From RGIG8748 sp045544515 (GTDB taxonomy: Bacteria; Bacillota; Clostridia; UMGS1810), in assembly GCA_045544515.1 (NCBI GenBank), contig JAZPZD010000008.1:59570-123569 (forward strand): a stretch of DNA of 64,000 bases, read 5' to 3'. The notes beneath the pieces were generated by a model that saw nothing but the letters and a program-made list of their open reading frames with translations, was not told where the DNA came from and searched no databases. The position numbers and the translations under genes were made by a program. Shown in pieces: positions 1 to 7,830 of this stretch. Position 1 is the stretch's first letter; every line of letters begins with the position of its first letter.

Positions 1-1
1 A

Positions 2-364
2 GGCAAAATAAGGATAGTCATCTTACCCAAGCAGCTTTGCAAAATGCTAATGGACTATATAAAGGAAAACAATATTAAAAGCGGCACTGTATTTGTAAGT
101 AAAAACGGAAAACCACTTGACAGAAGCAACATATGGTCTGATATGAAAAAACTATGTGAAAGTGCAGGAGTATCGAAAGATAAAGTATTCCCTCACAATC
201 TCCGCCATTTATTTGCACGAACCTACTACTCTATCCAAAAAGATGTCGTAAGACTTGCTGATATTCTCGGACATTCAAATGTGAACACCACACGAATATA
301 CACAATGGAAACCGGAGAAATTCACAGAAAGCAGATACAAAGACTTGGGCTTTTACGCTGCTAA
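2..364 (+). CDS. Tyrosine recombinase/integrase, C-terminal part (5' end outside window)
   Basis: C-terminal catalytic half of a phage-integrase-family (tyrosine) recombinase, which cuts and rejoins DNA at att or dif-like sites. The frame is open to the left edge, so the gene starts outside the window; the first internal ATG at 44 is not the real start. Visible motifs are the HNLRH box (second catalytic Arg with its His), LGHSN (third His region) and the nucleophile Tyr in TTRIYT. The C-terminus is short and ends just after the Tyr helix, as in XerC/D-like and Tn916-like integrases. A hairpin follows the stop. It could be the integrase of an element lying to the left; that cannot be judged from here. 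Confidence 0.85.
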   Translation, partial: GKIRIVILPKQLCKMLMDYIKENNIKSGTVFVSKNGKPLDRSNIWSDMKKLCESAGVSKDKVFPHNLRHLFARTYYSIQKDVVRLADILGHSNVNTTRIYTMETGEIHRKQIQRLGLLRC

Positions 365-374
365 AAATAAAAAC

Positions 375-398
375 ACCACATAATCAGCATTATGTGGT
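375..398 (+). terminator. Hairpin after the recombinase gene
   Basis: Perfect 10-bp stem (ACCACATAAT / ATTATGTGGT) with a 4-nt loop, 11 nt after the recombinase stop, followed by a T-rich stretch. Probable intrinsic terminator. The same sequence recurs in opposite orientation at 602-622. Confidence 0.6.
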
Positions 399-469
399 AT
401 TGCTTTGATTTTTCAAATACCAAAAGGAATTTATTATTAGGAAATATGTGTTTTTTTGTAACGACTTTT

Positions 470-500
470 AGGTCAATGGATAAAAGAACGCCATTGACCT
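470..500. repeat. 10-bp inverted repeat
   Basis: AGGTCAATGG (470-479) pairs perfectly with CCATTGACCT (491-500) across an 11-nt loop. A T-run follows about 15 nt further on. It lies between the recombinase terminator and the next promoter. It could be a second terminator or a protein-binding palindrome; nothing else is recognisable in 399-548. Confidence 0.5.
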
Positions 501-548
501 AGTTTGTGTGCTTATTTTTTTGATGTCGACATTATTCTGCAATTTTCG

Positions 549-577
549 TTGACAGTTTTTTTTGTTTGTGATATAAT
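549..577 (+). promoter_or_regulatory. Sigma-A promoter of the 82-codon gene
   Basis: Perfect -35 TTGACA (549-554), 17-nt spacer, perfect -10 TATAAT (572-577), with TG one base upstream of the -10 (extended -10). It points at the small membrane-protein gene at 660. Confidence 0.8.
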
Positions 578-601
578 TCTATGTATATAGAAAACTTTTA
601 C

Positions 602-622
602 ACCACATAATGCTGATTATGT
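602..622 (+). repeat. Hairpin in the 5' leader, inverted copy of 375-398
   Basis: Starts with the same ACCACATAAT arm and has the complementary loop GCTG, so it is nearly the reverse complement of the hairpin at 375-398. The right arm is shortened to 7 paired bases (ATTATGT). It lies about 20 nt downstream of the predicted transcription start of the 82-codon gene. Confidence 0.55.
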
Positions 623-659
623 TGCATAAATGTAATCAGAAAAGGAGAATGACATCATA

Positions 660-908
660 ATGTATCAACCACAAAACATTTTAGGAAATTCTATAATTAC
701 TTTTTTGTTTATTATCTTCCTGTTTTCTACTTTTGTATTGGTTTTTTGGATTTTTTACCTAGTCCCGTTCACAGAAAAAAGGAAATATATCAAAATGGAA
801 ATTTCCCGAACAAAAGATGAGGAAAATATTTTTTGGAAGAAAGAGTTAAAAAAGCTATACATTTGCCAAATTCCGTTTTTAGGAAAAATATTAGCAAAGC
901 GTTTGTAA
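660..908 (+). CDS. Small single-pass membrane protein, unknown function
   Basis: 82-residue protein not matched to a known family. Residues about 10-35 form one long hydrophobic segment rich in Phe, Ile and Leu (ITFLFIIFLFSTFVLVFWIF), followed by a Lys/Arg-rich cytosolic tail of about 45 residues. This suggests a single-span membrane protein with the tail inside. An AAAGGAG ribosome-binding site lies about 10 nt before ATG. A near-consensus promoter precedes it and a strong terminator follows, so it is a monocistronic unit. It lies between a recombinase remnant and the ATP synthase operon and could be cargo of a mobile element; there is no direct evidence for that. Confidence 0.7.
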   Translation: MYQPQNILGNSIITFLFIIFLFSTFVLVFWIFYLVPFTEKRKYIKMEISRTKDEENIFWKKELKKLYICQIPFLGKILAKRL

Positions 909-927
909 AAAAATAGTTTGTTTTTTT

Positions 928-966
928 ATAAAAGAGCGACTTGCCGTAAGCAAGCCGTTCTTTTAT
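928..966 (+). terminator. Intrinsic terminator of the 82-codon gene
   Basis: Long A/T-ended stem with a GCGACTTGC / GCAAGCCGT core (one mismatch) around a 5-nt loop, ending in TTCTTTTATTT. It lies 20 nt after the stop codon. Confidence 0.8.
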
Positions 967-1027
967 TTATCCCATTATATGCTCTGCATAATAATTGAGC
1001 GTATATTCACATTCTTTGACGTACATC

Positions 1028-1061
1028 TACTGTAAAAAGAAGAAACACTTTTTCTACAGTA
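1028..1061. repeat. Imperfect inverted repeat upstream of the ATP synthase promoter
   Basis: TACTGTA...TACAGTA arms extended by AAAAG/CTTTTT, lying 38 nt upstream of the atp -35 box. It could be an operator or a vestigial terminator. The rest of 967-1098 shows no recognisable feature. Confidence 0.35.
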
Positions 1062-1098
1062 AATACCCAAAATTATATTTTGTTAACACTTTATTCAA

Positions 1099-1127
1099 TT
1101 GACATTATTTTCCGTATAAGGTATAAT
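1099..1127 (+). promoter_or_regulatory. Sigma-A promoter of the ATP synthase operon
   Basis: Perfect consensus: TTGACA (1099-1104), 17-nt spacer, TATAAT (1122-1127). It lies 32 nt before the first gene of the operon. No other promoter of comparable quality was seen inside the operon. Confidence 0.85.
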
Positions 1128-1159
1128 TATTTTATAATTTTTAAGGAGACTTTTGTTAT

Positions 1160-1537
1160 ATGAAAAAGTACGGACAAGCTGTAATAAAATCAACTCAAAC
1201 TGTGGGGATTTGGACATTGATATTAAGTGCCGTTTTGCAGGCGGTATACCTGATTTCAGGTATATGGAGCTACAAGGTTTTGTGTGGCAATCTCCTCACG
1301 GGCTTTTTTGCGGTGTTTAACTTTTTCTTAATGGCTGTATATGTAGAAAAAGCCACTCAAAAAGACGAAAAAGATGCAAAAATGATGGTTAAGGCATCGC
1401 AGTCGCTGCGTATGATAATGCTTTTTGCCGCAGTTGGCGTGGGTGTGTATTTTTTTGATATATGGGCAAGCATAATCCCCATATTTTTTCCTACGGTTTC
1501 TATATTATTACAGTCATTTTTGGGTAAAAATAAGTAA
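1160..1537 (+). CDS. atpI: ATP synthase subunit I-like membrane protein
   Basis: 125 residues with about four hydrophobic segments (near 15-35, 43-63, 85-105, 107-120), the topology of the small AtpI proteins that precede atpB in many operons. AtpI helps assemble or stabilise the c-ring and has been linked to Na+/Mg2+ handling in Na+-type enzymes. The sequence is poorly conserved, so the call rests on size, topology and position. AAGGAG lies upstream of the ATG and the gene is 32 nt from the operon promoter. atpB follows after 29 nt with a strong GGAGGTGAT site. Confidence 0.7.
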   Translation: MKKYGQAVIKSTQTVGIWTLILSAVLQAVYLISGIWSYKVLCGNLLTGFFAVFNFFLMAVYVEKATQKDEKDAKMMVKASQSLRMIMLFAAVGVGVYFFDIWASIIPIFFPTVSILLQSFLGKNK

Positions 1538-1566
1538 TATCACTTTTTGGAGGTGATTTTATAAAA

Positions 1567-2463
1567 ATGAATACAAAGAAAAAAGGCTTTTTCCTTGTTG
1601 ATTGCATTTATCTTGCAATTACCTTTGTTCCGATAATTGCAGGTATCATTATTAAGATGCTTACCAGTCCTGTTTCGGAGGGAATATCAATTTCGGGAGC
1701 ACTTATATATTTTGAAGTTAATATGCCTATTCAAAAACTCATTGTTACAGAATCCCAGGTTAATTCTCTCATTGTAATAATTTCTATTTTGGGACTGTGT
1801 CTGTATCTTACCCACGGCCTTGATGCAAGAAATCCTACAAAAAGGCAGCACATTGCCGAGATGCTTGTAACCTTGTGCGACAAGATGGTTGTCGGAAATA
1901 TGGGTGAATACTTTAAGTTCTTTTCGCCATTTATTGCATCTGTACTTGCGCTATCAGCTTATTCGTCGCTGTTGGCACTATTTGGCTTGTATGCACCCAC
2001 ATCGGACATAAACATCGTAGGCGGTTGGGCGATTTTGGTATTTATTCTTATAACCTATTACAAACTAAAGTGCGGTCCTCTTATGTACATCAAGAGCTTT
2101 GGAAACCCCGCACTTATGGCACCGCTTAACATCATAAGCGAAATTGCCACACCCATCTCGATGGCTTTCCGTCATTACGGCAACATACTGTCGGGTTCGG
2201 TTATATCGGTACTGCTCGCAGCGGGACTGCAGGGTCTTACGCATTTTGTCCTTGGTTGGCTGCCCGGATTTCTGGGAGAATTTCCATTTTTGCGGATTGG
2301 TCTGCCGGCGGTACTGTCTATTTATTTTGATGTGTTCAGCTCGGTTTTGCAGGCATATATATTTGCTATGCTGTCGATGCTTTATATTTCGGGAGGATTT
2401 CCTCTTGAAGAATACACAAAAAGAAAGAACATAAAAAATATTAAAAAAACGGAGGTAATTTAA
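1567..2463 (+). CDS. atpB: F1Fo ATP synthase subunit a
   Basis: Membrane stator subunit that forms the ion half-channels facing the c-ring. 298 residues with five to six transmembrane helices. The essential helix-5 arginine is visible in the MAFRHYGN segment (about residue 200), followed by a hydrophobic C-terminal hairpin. It is longer than many clostridial AtpB proteins because of an N-terminal extension with one extra hydrophobic helix. It ends one base before atpE, so c-subunit translation depends on GGAGGTAATTT at the end of atpB. Ion choice is set mainly by the c-ring, which here looks Na+-type. Confidence 0.95.
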   Translation: MNTKKKGFFLVDCIYLAITFVPIIAGIIIKMLTSPVSEGISISGALIYFEVNMPIQKLIVTESQVNSLIVIISILGLCLYLTHGLDARNPTKRQHIAEMLVTLCDKMVVGNMGEYFKFFSPFIASVLALSAYSSLLALFGLYAPTSDINIVGGWAILVFILITYYKLKCGPLMYIKSFGNPALMAPLNIISEIATPISMAFRHYGNILSGSVISVLLAAGLQGLTHFVLGWLPGFLGEFPFLRIGLPAVLSIYFDVFSSVLQAYIFAMLSMLYISGGFPLEEYTKRKNIKNIKKTEVI

Positions 2464-2464
2464 A

Positions 2465-2749
2465 ATGTTGGAAATTGCTGTAGCTATTATTCTTGGTTGT
2501 TGTGCACTCGGTGCCGGTACTGCTATGATTGCAGGTATAGGCCCCGGTATCGGTGAAGGTAATGCAGTTGCAAAAGCGTGCGAAGCTATCGGCCGTCAGC
2601 CCGAATGCAAGGGTGATGTAACAACAACTATGCTTATGGGTTGTGCCATTGCAGAAACAACAGGTCTTTATGCACTTGTTATCGCAATACTTCTTATATT
2701 TGTTGCACCCAATATGCTCGTTAATATCTTAATTAATACAATCGGATAA
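2465..2749 (+). CDS. atpE: F1Fo ATP synthase subunit c, Na+-type two-carboxylate site
   Basis: 94-residue hairpin proteolipid that forms the rotor ring. Helix 1 carries GIGPGIGEG and helix 2 carries AIAETTGLY, joined by the polar RQPE loop. The ion-binding Glu64 is followed by Thr65 and Thr66, with Tyr69 four residues on. These are the hydroxyl and tyrosine ligands of Na+-binding rings (Ilyobacter uses Glu65-Ser66-Thr67 and Tyr70). The helix-1 ligand that is Gln32 in Ilyobacter is Glu31 here. Two carboxylates per site are known from Fusobacterium nucleatum. Na+ coupling is therefore likely, by inference. Its SD, GGAGGTAATTT, lies within the end of atpB. Confidence 0.97.
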   Translation: MLEIAVAIILGCCALGAGTAMIAGIGPGIGEGNAVAKACEAIGRQPECKGDVTTTMLMGCAIAETTGLYALVIAILLIFVAPNMLVNILINTIG

Positions 2750-2759
2750 GGTGAAAGTT

Positions 2760-3275
2760 ATGCAATCATTAGATGTAATCTCCATAAACTTTTGGAACAT
2801 TTTGATTTCGCTTTTGAACCTTGTTATACTCTTTCTTATTCTAAAGAAATTTCTGTTTAAACCTGTTAAGAATATGCTTGCTTCAAGGCAGCAAGAGGTA
2901 GACAATATGTATAACCTTGCACAAACTGCAAACGAAGAGGCCAATGCAAACAAGAAAAACTGGGAAGAAAAGATGAAAGAGGCAACCGTAGAGGCAGATA
3001 ACATTATAAAAGATGCTGCCGATACCGCCCAGAAAAGAGGCGACAAAATCATTGCCGAAGCTAAAACAAAGGCTGATACAATAGTTCGTCAGGCAGAAAA
3101 CGATGCGGCATTGGAACTAAAAAAAGCCGAGGCAGGTATTAAAGAGGAAATCGTTAATGTTTCGGGTATACTTGCTCAAAAGCTACTAAAAAGGGAAATC
3201 AACGCAGATGACCACAGAATGCTCATTAATTCTGTAATAGAAGAAATAGGTGATAATGATGACACAAACAAGTAG
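2760..3275 (+). CDS. atpF: F1Fo ATP synthase subunit b
   Basis: Peripheral stalk subunit: an N-terminal membrane anchor (about residues 5-27, ending at LFKPV) followed by a long charged alpha-helix rich in Ala, Glu and Lys that forms the coiled-coil stator. The ATG at 2760 is preferred because AAGGTGA at 2748-2754 sits at correct spacing; an in-frame GTG at 2751 overlaps that site. 171 residues is normal for the family. The SD overlaps the atpE stop, and the end overlaps the start of atpH, so translation is probably coupled. Confidence 0.95.
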   Translation: MQSLDVISINFWNILISLLNLVILFLILKKFLFKPVKNMLASRQQEVDNMYNLAQTANEEANANKKNWEEKMKEATVEADNIIKDAADTAQKRGDKIIAEAKTKADTIVRQAENDAALELKKAEAGIKEEIVNVSGILAQKLLKREINADDHRMLINSVIEEIGDNDDTNK

Positions 3276-3789
3276 AGAATACGGTGAGGCACTTTTTTTC
3301 CTTGCAAAAGAAACGGGCAAAGAAAACGAATATGCTGTTTCTTTGGAATGTATCCTCGAAGTAATTGGTGACAATCCCGAGTACATTGTATTTTTGTCAT
3401 CGCCTTCTGTTTCGCTCGAAGAAAGGTTAGATGCCATAGACAAGGCATTTGGCTCATCTATACCGGAGGATATTGTGTCATTTGTAAAGCTTCTGTGCGA
3501 AAAAGGGCGTATACACCTGATTAAAGAAGCAATCGAAGTATACAAAAATCTCCTTGATGCACAAAATATGGTATCAACGGCATTTGTGAAAAGTGCTGCT
3601 GAACTTAACGAAGATGAAAAGGAAAAGCTTAAGGATAAGCTGGAAATAAAGGTGGGTCATTCAGTTGTCCTTGAATGCTGCCTGGATGAATCGTTAATCG
3701 GCGGAATGGTGATAGAAATCGATGGCAAGGTAATTGATGCGAGTATCAAATCCCGCTTAAGTGAAGTAAAGGATGTGATATCAAAGTGA
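3256..3789 (+). CDS. atpH: F1Fo ATP synthase subunit delta
   Basis: OSCP/delta subunit that links the b stalk to the top of the alpha3beta3 head. About 177 residues, the usual length. It has an N-terminal helical bundle (REYGEALFFLAKETG) and a C-terminal domain ending in the family signature LIGGMVIEIDGKVIDASIKSRL. The start lies inside atpF; tandem ATGs at 3256 and 3259 follow AGGTGAT, and a GTG at 3250 is possible but overlaps that site. The stop overlaps the GTG of atpA by four bases. Confidence 0.95.
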   Translation: MMTQTSREYGEALFFLAKETGKENEYAVSLECILEVIGDNPEYIVFLSSPSVSLEERLDAIDKAFGSSIPEDIVSFVKLLCEKGRIHLIKEAIEVYKNLLDAQNMVSTAFVKSAAELNEDEKEKLKDKLEIKVGHSVVLECCLDESLIGGMVIEIDGKVIDASIKSRLSEVKDVISK

Positions 3790-5279
3790 ACACAAAACCA
3801 CAGGAAATATCCAATATCATTAAAGAACAAATAAAAAACTATAAATCCCGCATAGAAATGAAAGAAACCGGAACAGTAATCCTGGTCGGTGACGGTATCG
3901 CACGGGTGTACGGACTTATGGACTGTATGTCGAGCGAGCTTTTGGAATTTGAAGACGGCAGCTTTGGAATGGCTCAAAATCTCGAAGACGAAACCGTATC
4001 TGTCGCTCTTCTTTCGGACAAGAATTCTATCCGTGAGGGCAGCATTGTTAAGAGAACCGGCAGAGTTCTCTCTGTTCCCGTTGGTGAGGCTCTTCTTGGA
4101 AGAGTTGTAGATGCACTGGGCAGACCCATAGACGGCAAAGGTCCTATTGAAACCAATGCAGAGCGACCGGTAGAATCCGATGCTCCCGGAATTATAGAAA
4201 GAAAAAGCGTTTCTGTACCGTTGCAGACAGGTATCAAGGCTATCGACTCTATGATACCCATAGGAAGAGGTCAGAGAGAGCTTATCATAGGCGACAGACA
4301 GACAGGTAAGACCGAAATCGCCATCGATACCATTATAAATCAAAAAAACACCGATGTACTGTGTATATATGTGGCTATCGGTCAGAAGAACACATCTGTT
4401 GTACAGCTTGCAAACGAGCTCGAAAGAAACGGTGCTATGGAATATACAATCATTGTATCGGCATCTGCTTCGGAAACTGCTCCTCTGCAGTATGTAGCCC
4501 CCTACAGCGGCTGTGCTATGGCAGAGTACTTCAGAGAGCAAGGCAAGGATGTGCTTATAATATATGACGACCTATACAAGCACGCTGTAGCTTACAGAGC
4601 ACTATCGCTTCTTATTCGCCGTCCGCCCGGAAGAGAAGCGTATCCCGGAGATGTATTCTATCTTCATTCGCGTCTTTTGGAGCGTGCAGCCTGTGTGGCA
4701 CCCGAGTACGGCGGCGGCTCGATAACAGCACTGCCTATTGTAGAAACACAAGCGGGCGATGTGTCGGCATATATCCCCACAAATGTAATATCAATTACCG
4801 ACGGTCAGATATTCTTGGAAACCGAACTATTTCACGCAGGTGTAATGCCGGCTATTAACCCCGGTATATCTGTAAGCCGTGTGGGAGGCTCCGCACAGCT
4901 AAAAGCTATGAAAAAGGTTTCCGGCGAATTGAAACTGTTGTATTCACAATACAGAGAGCTGCAATCCTTTGCACAGTTCGGCTCCGATCTGGATGCAGAC
5001 ACAAAGGCAAGACTTGCCCTTGGCGAAAGGATTGTGGAAGTTCTTAAACAAAAACGAAACGCACCCATACGAGTAGGATGTCAGGTGGCTATTGTTTATG
5101 CAGTAATAAACGGTTATCTCGACAGCGTTGCGGTTGACAAAGTAAAGGAATATGAAGAAAAGCTTTTTGAAAAACTGGAAAACAAGTATGCAGACCTACT
5201 TGACCGTTTTGAAAGCGGTTTCTACGAGGAAACAGATGTAGAAACGCTCAAAAAAGCGTTAAACGAAATGCAGGGGTGA
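3786..5279 (+). CDS. atpA: F1Fo ATP synthase subunit alpha
   Basis: Non-catalytic nucleotide-binding subunit of the F1 hexamer. 497 residues, close to the usual ~503. Walker A is GDRQTGKT (about residues 169-176). The beta-barrel N-terminal domain includes VGDGIARVYG, and the alpha-specific VGGSAQ segment with its arginine finger region is intact. Translation starts at a GTG that overlaps the atpH stop (GTGA), so it is probably coupled. atpG follows after 6 nt. Confidence 0.97.
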   Translation: MNTKPQEISNIIKEQIKNYKSRIEMKETGTVILVGDGIARVYGLMDCMSSELLEFEDGSFGMAQNLEDETVSVALLSDKNSIREGSIVKRTGRVLSVPVGEALLGRVVDALGRPIDGKGPIETNAERPVESDAPGIIERKSVSVPLQTGIKAIDSMIPIGRGQRELIIGDRQTGKTEIAIDTIINQKNTDVLCIYVAIGQKNTSVVQLANELERNGAMEYTIIVSASASETAPLQYVAPYSGCAMAEYFREQGKDVLIIYDDLYKHAVAYRALSLLIRRPPGREAYPGDVFYLHSRLLERAACVAPEYGGGSITALPIVETQAGDVSAYIPTNVISITDGQIFLETELFHAGVMPAINPGISVSRVGGSAQLKAMKKVSGELKLLYSQYRELQSFAQFGSDLDADTKARLALGERIVEVLKQKRNAPIRVGCQVAIVYAVINGYLDSVAVDKVKEYEEKLFEKLENKYADLLDRFESGFYEETDVETLKKALNEMQG

Positions 5280-5285
5280 ATATAG

Positions 5286-6092
5286 ATGGCATCAAACACC
5301 AAACAACTGCGTAACCGTATAAAAAGTGTTAATTCTACACTACATCTTACAAAAGCTATGGGACTTGTGGCATCTTCAAAGATACGAAAAGCCACAGACG
5401 CAATGCTAAAGAGCCGCTCCTACAAAGAGGCTGTGACAGATGTAATTAATTCTGTTGTTGCAAGCCCCGAATGCAGAAAAAGTGTTTATCTCAAAGGCGG
5501 CGAAGGAAAAAAAGCAAAAATCATAGTCGTTGCAGGAGACAGAGGTCTTGCCGGCGGATACAATGCCAATATATTCCGTCTTTGCAAAAACTACGAAGAC
5601 GCCGAGTTTATCTCCGTAGGCAAGCGTTCGTGCGATAGATTTGGCGGAGAAGTGAACTATGCCGAAAGCTTTGGCTACGAAGATGCCATAAAGCTCTCAA
5701 AGGATTTGTGCAAGGACTTTGCAGACGGAAAGTATGACACATTAGGTATTATAAGTTCCGAATATGTGTCTATTCTTACCCAGGAAGCTAAATATACAAC
5801 CATACTGCCTCTAACGCCGGGCAAGGTTTCCGACAACAAGGCGGTAACAGTATTTGAACCAAACGAAATGCAAATACTGGAAACTGCCATAGTGGAATAT
5901 GTGGCGGGGGTTATTGTAGCTCATATAAGAGAGAGTTTTGCCTGCGAGGTGGCAGCAAGAAGAAACGCTATGGACTCCGCAGGAAAGAACGCGCAGGAAA
6001 TGATTGATAATCTGCTTTTGGAATACAATCGTGCAAGACAAGGTGCAATTACCCAGGAACTTACAGAAATTGTCGCAGGAAGCGGCATATAA
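5286..6092 (+). CDS. atpG: F1Fo ATP synthase subunit gamma
   Basis: Central rotor shaft of F1. The N-terminal helix (LRNRIKSVNSTLHLTKAMGLVASSK) and the C-terminal helix (RRNAMDSAGKNAQEMIDNL) that form the coiled coil are well conserved. 268 residues is about 15-20 shorter than most gamma subunits, the missing length being in the central Rossmann-like domain. The start follows AGGGGTGAATATAG. The stop lies 19 nt before atpD, whose strong AAAAAGGAGG site fills the gap. Confidence 0.95.
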   Translation: MASNTKQLRNRIKSVNSTLHLTKAMGLVASSKIRKATDAMLKSRSYKEAVTDVINSVVASPECRKSVYLKGGEGKKAKIIVVAGDRGLAGGYNANIFRLCKNYEDAEFISVGKRSCDRFGGEVNYAESFGYEDAIKLSKDLCKDFADGKYDTLGIISSEYVSILTQEAKYTTILPLTPGKVSDNKAVTVFEPNEMQILETAIVEYVAGVIVAHIRESFACEVAARRNAMDSAGKNAQEMIDNLLLEYNRARQGAITQELTEIVAGSGI

Positions 6093-6111
6093 AAAGGAGG
6101 CATCACAAAAA

Positions 6112-7506
6112 ATGTCTAAACAAGCTACCGGCAGTGTAAGTCAGGTCATGGGACCTGTAGTCGATGTTAAATTCGAAGAAGGAACACTGCCTGCAATATA
6201 CAATGCTCTTACAATACCTATTGGCGAAAAAATCCTTACAGTAGAGGTAGCACAGCATATCGGCGACAACACAGCCAGATGCATTGCTATGGCTTCTACC
6301 GACGGGCTCAAAAGAGGCACACCCGTTACAGACACAGGCGATGCAATAAGTGTGCCTGTTGGACGGGAAACTCTGGGGAGAATTTTTAATGTTCTCGGAA
6401 ATCCCGTAGATAACATTGACGCTCCAAAAGATGCTCCCAGATGGAATATCCACAGAAGTGCTCCCGACTACGACGAGCTATCCCCTTCTACAGAAATTCT
6501 GGAAACGGGAATTAAGGTTATTGACCTTATATGCCCCTACTCCAAAGGCGGAAAAATCGGTCTTTTCGGCGGTGCGGGAGTTGGCAAGACGGTTCTTATT
6601 ATGGAGCTTATCAATAACATTGCCAAAGAGCACGGCGGACTTTCGGTGTTTACCGGTGTCGGCGAAAGAACCAGAGAGGGCAACGACCTGTACAACGAAA
6701 TGAAAGAATCCGGTGTTTTAAATAATACTACCCTCGTGTACGGTCAGATGAATGAGCCCCCCGGTGCAAGAATGAGAGTGGGTCTTTCGGGACTTACTAT
6801 GGCAGAGTATTTTCGTGACGAAGAGGGCCAGGATGTACTTCTGTTTATAGACAACATCTTCCGTTTTACCCAGGCAGGCTCGGAGGTTTCGGCACTGCTG
6901 GGTCGTATGCCGTCCGCGGTTGGTTATCAGCCAACACTTGCAAACGAAATGGGTACTCTGCAAGAAAGAATAACATCTACAAAAAAAGGCTCCATAACAT
7001 CCATTCAGGCAGTATATGTACCTGCCGATGACCTTACAGATCCTGCTCCTGCAACTACCTTTGCCCATCTTGATGCAACAACGGTTTTGTCAAGAGGTAT
7101 AGCATCCCAGGGTATATACCCTGCTGTAGACCCGCTTGAGTCAACCAGCCGAATACTATCCCCCGAAACTGTGGGCGAAGAGCACTACTCCGTTGCCAGA
7201 GAAGTACAGAGAATTCTCCAGAGATATCAGGAGCTTATGGATATAATAGCGATTATGGGTATGGATGAGCTTTCCGATGAGGACAAGTTACTCGTTCAAA
7301 GAGCCAGAAAAATCCAGAGATTTTTATCCCAGCCATTTACAGTATCGGAAAAGTTTACAGGTATCCAAGGAACATATGTTCCCCTATCCGAAACCATCCG
7401 CGGTTTCAAGGAAATCGCCGAGGGCAAGCACGATGACCTCCCCGAATCCTGTTTCCTCTTTGTAGGTACAATAGATGAGGCTATTAAAAAGGCGAAAGGG
7501 ATGTAA
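6112..7506 (+). CDS. atpD: F1Fo ATP synthase subunit beta
   Basis: Catalytic subunit of F1. 464 residues from the ATG at 6112, chosen because AAAAAGGAGG precedes it and the protein then begins MSKQATGSVSQVMGPVVDV as in the family; the frame is open further upstream but into atpG. Walker A is GGAGVGKT; the catalytic Glu lies in GVGERTREGND; Walker B is DVLLFIDNIFRF; the DELSDEDK segment near residue 385 is present. No unusual residues were noted. Confidence 0.98.
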   Translation: MSKQATGSVSQVMGPVVDVKFEEGTLPAIYNALTIPIGEKILTVEVAQHIGDNTARCIAMASTDGLKRGTPVTDTGDAISVPVGRETLGRIFNVLGNPVDNIDAPKDAPRWNIHRSAPDYDELSPSTEILETGIKVIDLICPYSKGGKIGLFGGAGVGKTVLIMELINNIAKEHGGLSVFTGVGERTREGNDLYNEMKESGVLNNTTLVYGQMNEPPGARMRVGLSGLTMAEYFRDEEGQDVLLFIDNIFRFTQAGSEVSALLGRMPSAVGYQPTLANEMGTLQERITSTKKGSITSIQAVYVPADDLTDPAPATTFAHLDATTVLSRGIASQGIYPAVDPLESTSRILSPETVGEEHYSVAREVQRILQRYQELMDIIAIMGMDELSDEDKLLVQRARKIQRFLSQPFTVSEKFTGIQGTYVPLSETIRGFKEIAEGKHDDLPESCFLFVGTIDEAIKKAKGM

Positions 7507-7510
7507 ATAA

Positions 7511-7771
7511 ATGAAAACCTTTATCCTTACAATATCATCTCCCGACGGCGATATATTCCGAGGTGAAGTGACCAAGGTATCCGCAAGAGGCATTGATGGT
7601 GACTTTGCTATAATGTCGGGACACATACCCTTTGTAACTACAATAAAGCCCGGAAAATGCAATGTCGAATTTGAAAACGGCGAAGAAAAGACAGGCATTT
7701 GTGACGGCGGAATACTAAATGCAAAAAAAGACGGTGTTACTATCCTGTCGGGCAGTTTCAAATGGGAATAA
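7511..7771 (+). CDS. atpC: F1Fo ATP synthase subunit epsilon, N-terminal domain only
   Basis: 86 residues, against about 130-140 for the usual bacterial subunit. The sequence covers only the N-terminal beta-sandwich that binds gamma and the c-ring (ISSPDGDIFRGEV, GDFAIMSGHIPFVTTI, CDGGILNAKKDGVTIL). The C-terminal two-helix domain that can insert into F1 and inhibit ATP hydrolysis is absent, and no continuation is seen in other frames downstream. The loss of the inhibitory domain is observed; the effect on regulation is inferred. The gene is last in the operon and is followed by a hairpin at 7801. Confidence 0.92.
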   Translation: MKTFILTISSPDGDIFRGEVTKVSARGIDGDFAIMSGHIPFVTTIKPGKCNVEFENGEEKTGICDGGILNAKKDGVTILSGSFKWE

Positions 7772-7800
7772 TTACTATGTTTAAAATATGAAATTATGCA

Positions 7801-7828
7801 AAAAATACCTCTTAAGGAGGTATTTTTT
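7801..7828 (+). terminator. ATP operon terminator overlapping the next gene's SD
   Basis: 11-bp stem (AAAAATACCTC / GAGGTATTTTT) with a 5-nt loop and six T's. The right arm contains GGAGG, the SD of the gene starting at 7831, so folding would both terminate the atp transcript and hide that ribosome site. Confidence 0.75.
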
Positions 7829-7830
7829 GT

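Noticed and set aside
3657..4541. 294-codon minus-strand frame opposite atpH and atpA
   Set aside because: Lies fully antisense to two well-conserved genes, has a Cys/Tyr/His-rich composition and no ribosome-binding site; it is a frame shadow.
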